Position numbers and translations under genes: made by a program. From Dipteris shenzhenensis (taxonomy: Eukaryota; Polypodiophyta; Polypodiopsida; Gleicheniales): DNA of 64,000 nt. Numbering within the stretch: position 1 is the stretch's first letter; the number at the start of each line of letters is the position of its first letter. This document shows positions 63,601 to 64,000 of this stretch, piece by piece. Location: assembly GCA_047967505.1 (NCBI GenBank), contig CM106538.1. One strand, written 5' to 3'. The notes under the pieces were generated by a model. That model was not told the DNA's origin and made no database searches. It saw only the letters and a list, made by a program, of their open reading frames with translations.

Positions 63601-63801
63601 GAACAGCTACAACAACAGCAAAGATTACTGTAGTAGCACCAGATTCCCTATATACGGAAAAAATAAATAGGGCAAAAACAGAAATACCAACAATGAAGCA
63701 AATAATTGCCAGTACCTAAGAGAGTGAGCCCGTTTTGTGAGTGTACTGTCTTAGATTTACAAAATGCTCGGTTGAAAGTCCATCCTTAGTCTAGCATTGG
63801 A
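63601..63801. other. Spacer between PPR relic and edge frame
   Basis: No feature is seen except CAACAACAGC-type runs near 63605. An AATAAA on plus at 63661 is not linked to any gene. Confidence 0.4.
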
Positions 63802-64000
63802 TCAGTGACGCCTTTTCCTGAATTTCTTGCCTTGTTTTACTTTAATGAAGCCATATTGTTGCCTTTGCAATCCTATAACAGTTTTCATGTCGCTTTGCCA
63901 CTTAGCCTCATATTTGGAATCTAAAATGGTCCTCAGCTTTAAATATGTGAGCTTGTCAGGTAATTGGTGATTTCTGCACATCTCGTCATGATACATGAAT
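63802..64000 (-). CDS. C-terminal end of unidentified protein, open to window edge
   Basis: A minus-strand frame enters from the right edge and ends at TGA (63802-63804). It is basic, with DKLTYLKLRTILDSKYEAKW, MKTVIGLQRQQYGF and the end KVKQGKKFRKRRH. The lysine/arginine tail resembles a nuclear or nucleolar signal. It has ordinary amino acid composition and no repeats, unlike the transposon frames nearby, so it may be the last exon of a host gene. The family is unknown to me, and the first Met in view need not be the start. Confidence 0.4.
   Translation of the reverse strand, partial: FMYHDEMCRNHQLPDKLTYLKLRTILDSKYEAKWQSDMKTVIGLQRQQYGFIKVKQGKKFRKRRH

Overview
This window is nuclear DNA from a repeat-rich land plant. 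It is almost entirely mobile elements: Ty1/copia and Ty3/gypsy LTR retrotransposons, two copies of a CACTA (En/Spm) DNA transposon, a SWIM zinc-finger transposase-like gene, short LTR elements with little coding capacity, and several tandem repeats. Plant features are the initiator tRNA-Met primer sites of the copia elements, the TNP2/DUF4218/DUF4216 transposase cassette, the CACTA partner gene resembling the Transposase_24 family, a gypsy chromodomain, and a decayed PPR (pentatricopeptide) gene. The wording of the PPR and SWIM proteins recalls large fern, lycophyte or gymnosperm genomes; that lineage guess is an inference. No rRNA, tRNA, CRISPR or bacterial-type gene was recognised, and I see no intact host gene.

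Layout. 1-1318: 3' end of a copia element (family A), inserted into the partner gene of CACTA copy 1 (1319-7777). 7778-10680: degenerate satellite, split by a 2 kb LTR element with a perfect GAGCA target duplication. 10904-11478: 218-bp tandem repeat. 11479-22995: old copia family B element, holding a younger B element (13446-19925, CACAC duplication) in its leader. 22996-23602: minus-strand family A fragment, cut by the CACTA terminus of copy 2 (23603-about 28689), which runs into a plus-strand family A fragment (to 29637). 29638-30682 and 34570-35890: low-copy-looking sequence with unidentified open frames, split by a family A element (30683-34569). 35891-41622: SWIM transposase-like pseudogene split by a second short LTR element (38169-40196, AATAC duplication). 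42289-54180: minus-strand gypsy element lacking reverse transcriptase, split by a family A element with a tandemly duplicated gag-pro-int segment (from 44883) and an LTR of another family. 54818-60585: minus-strand gypsy chromovirus with GAGCT duplication. 61860-63600: PPR pseudogene. 63802-64000: end of an unidentified minus-strand frame.

How the parts relate. The best-preserved logic is in the CACTA family. Two divergent genes, a TNP2-type transposase on plus and a Transposase_24-like partner on minus, flank a central region carrying the same 16-bp palindrome (GTCGCTATATAGCGAC) that is arrayed every 25-26 bp near the element ends. This suggests one DNA-binding protein acting on both the ends and a shared promoter. 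The retrotransposons are nested in datable order, and most are missing a key enzyme, so they appear non-autonomous or dead. Open-frame starts inside these decayed elements are unreliable; exon limits below are read from splice motifs and from comparison of the paired copies.
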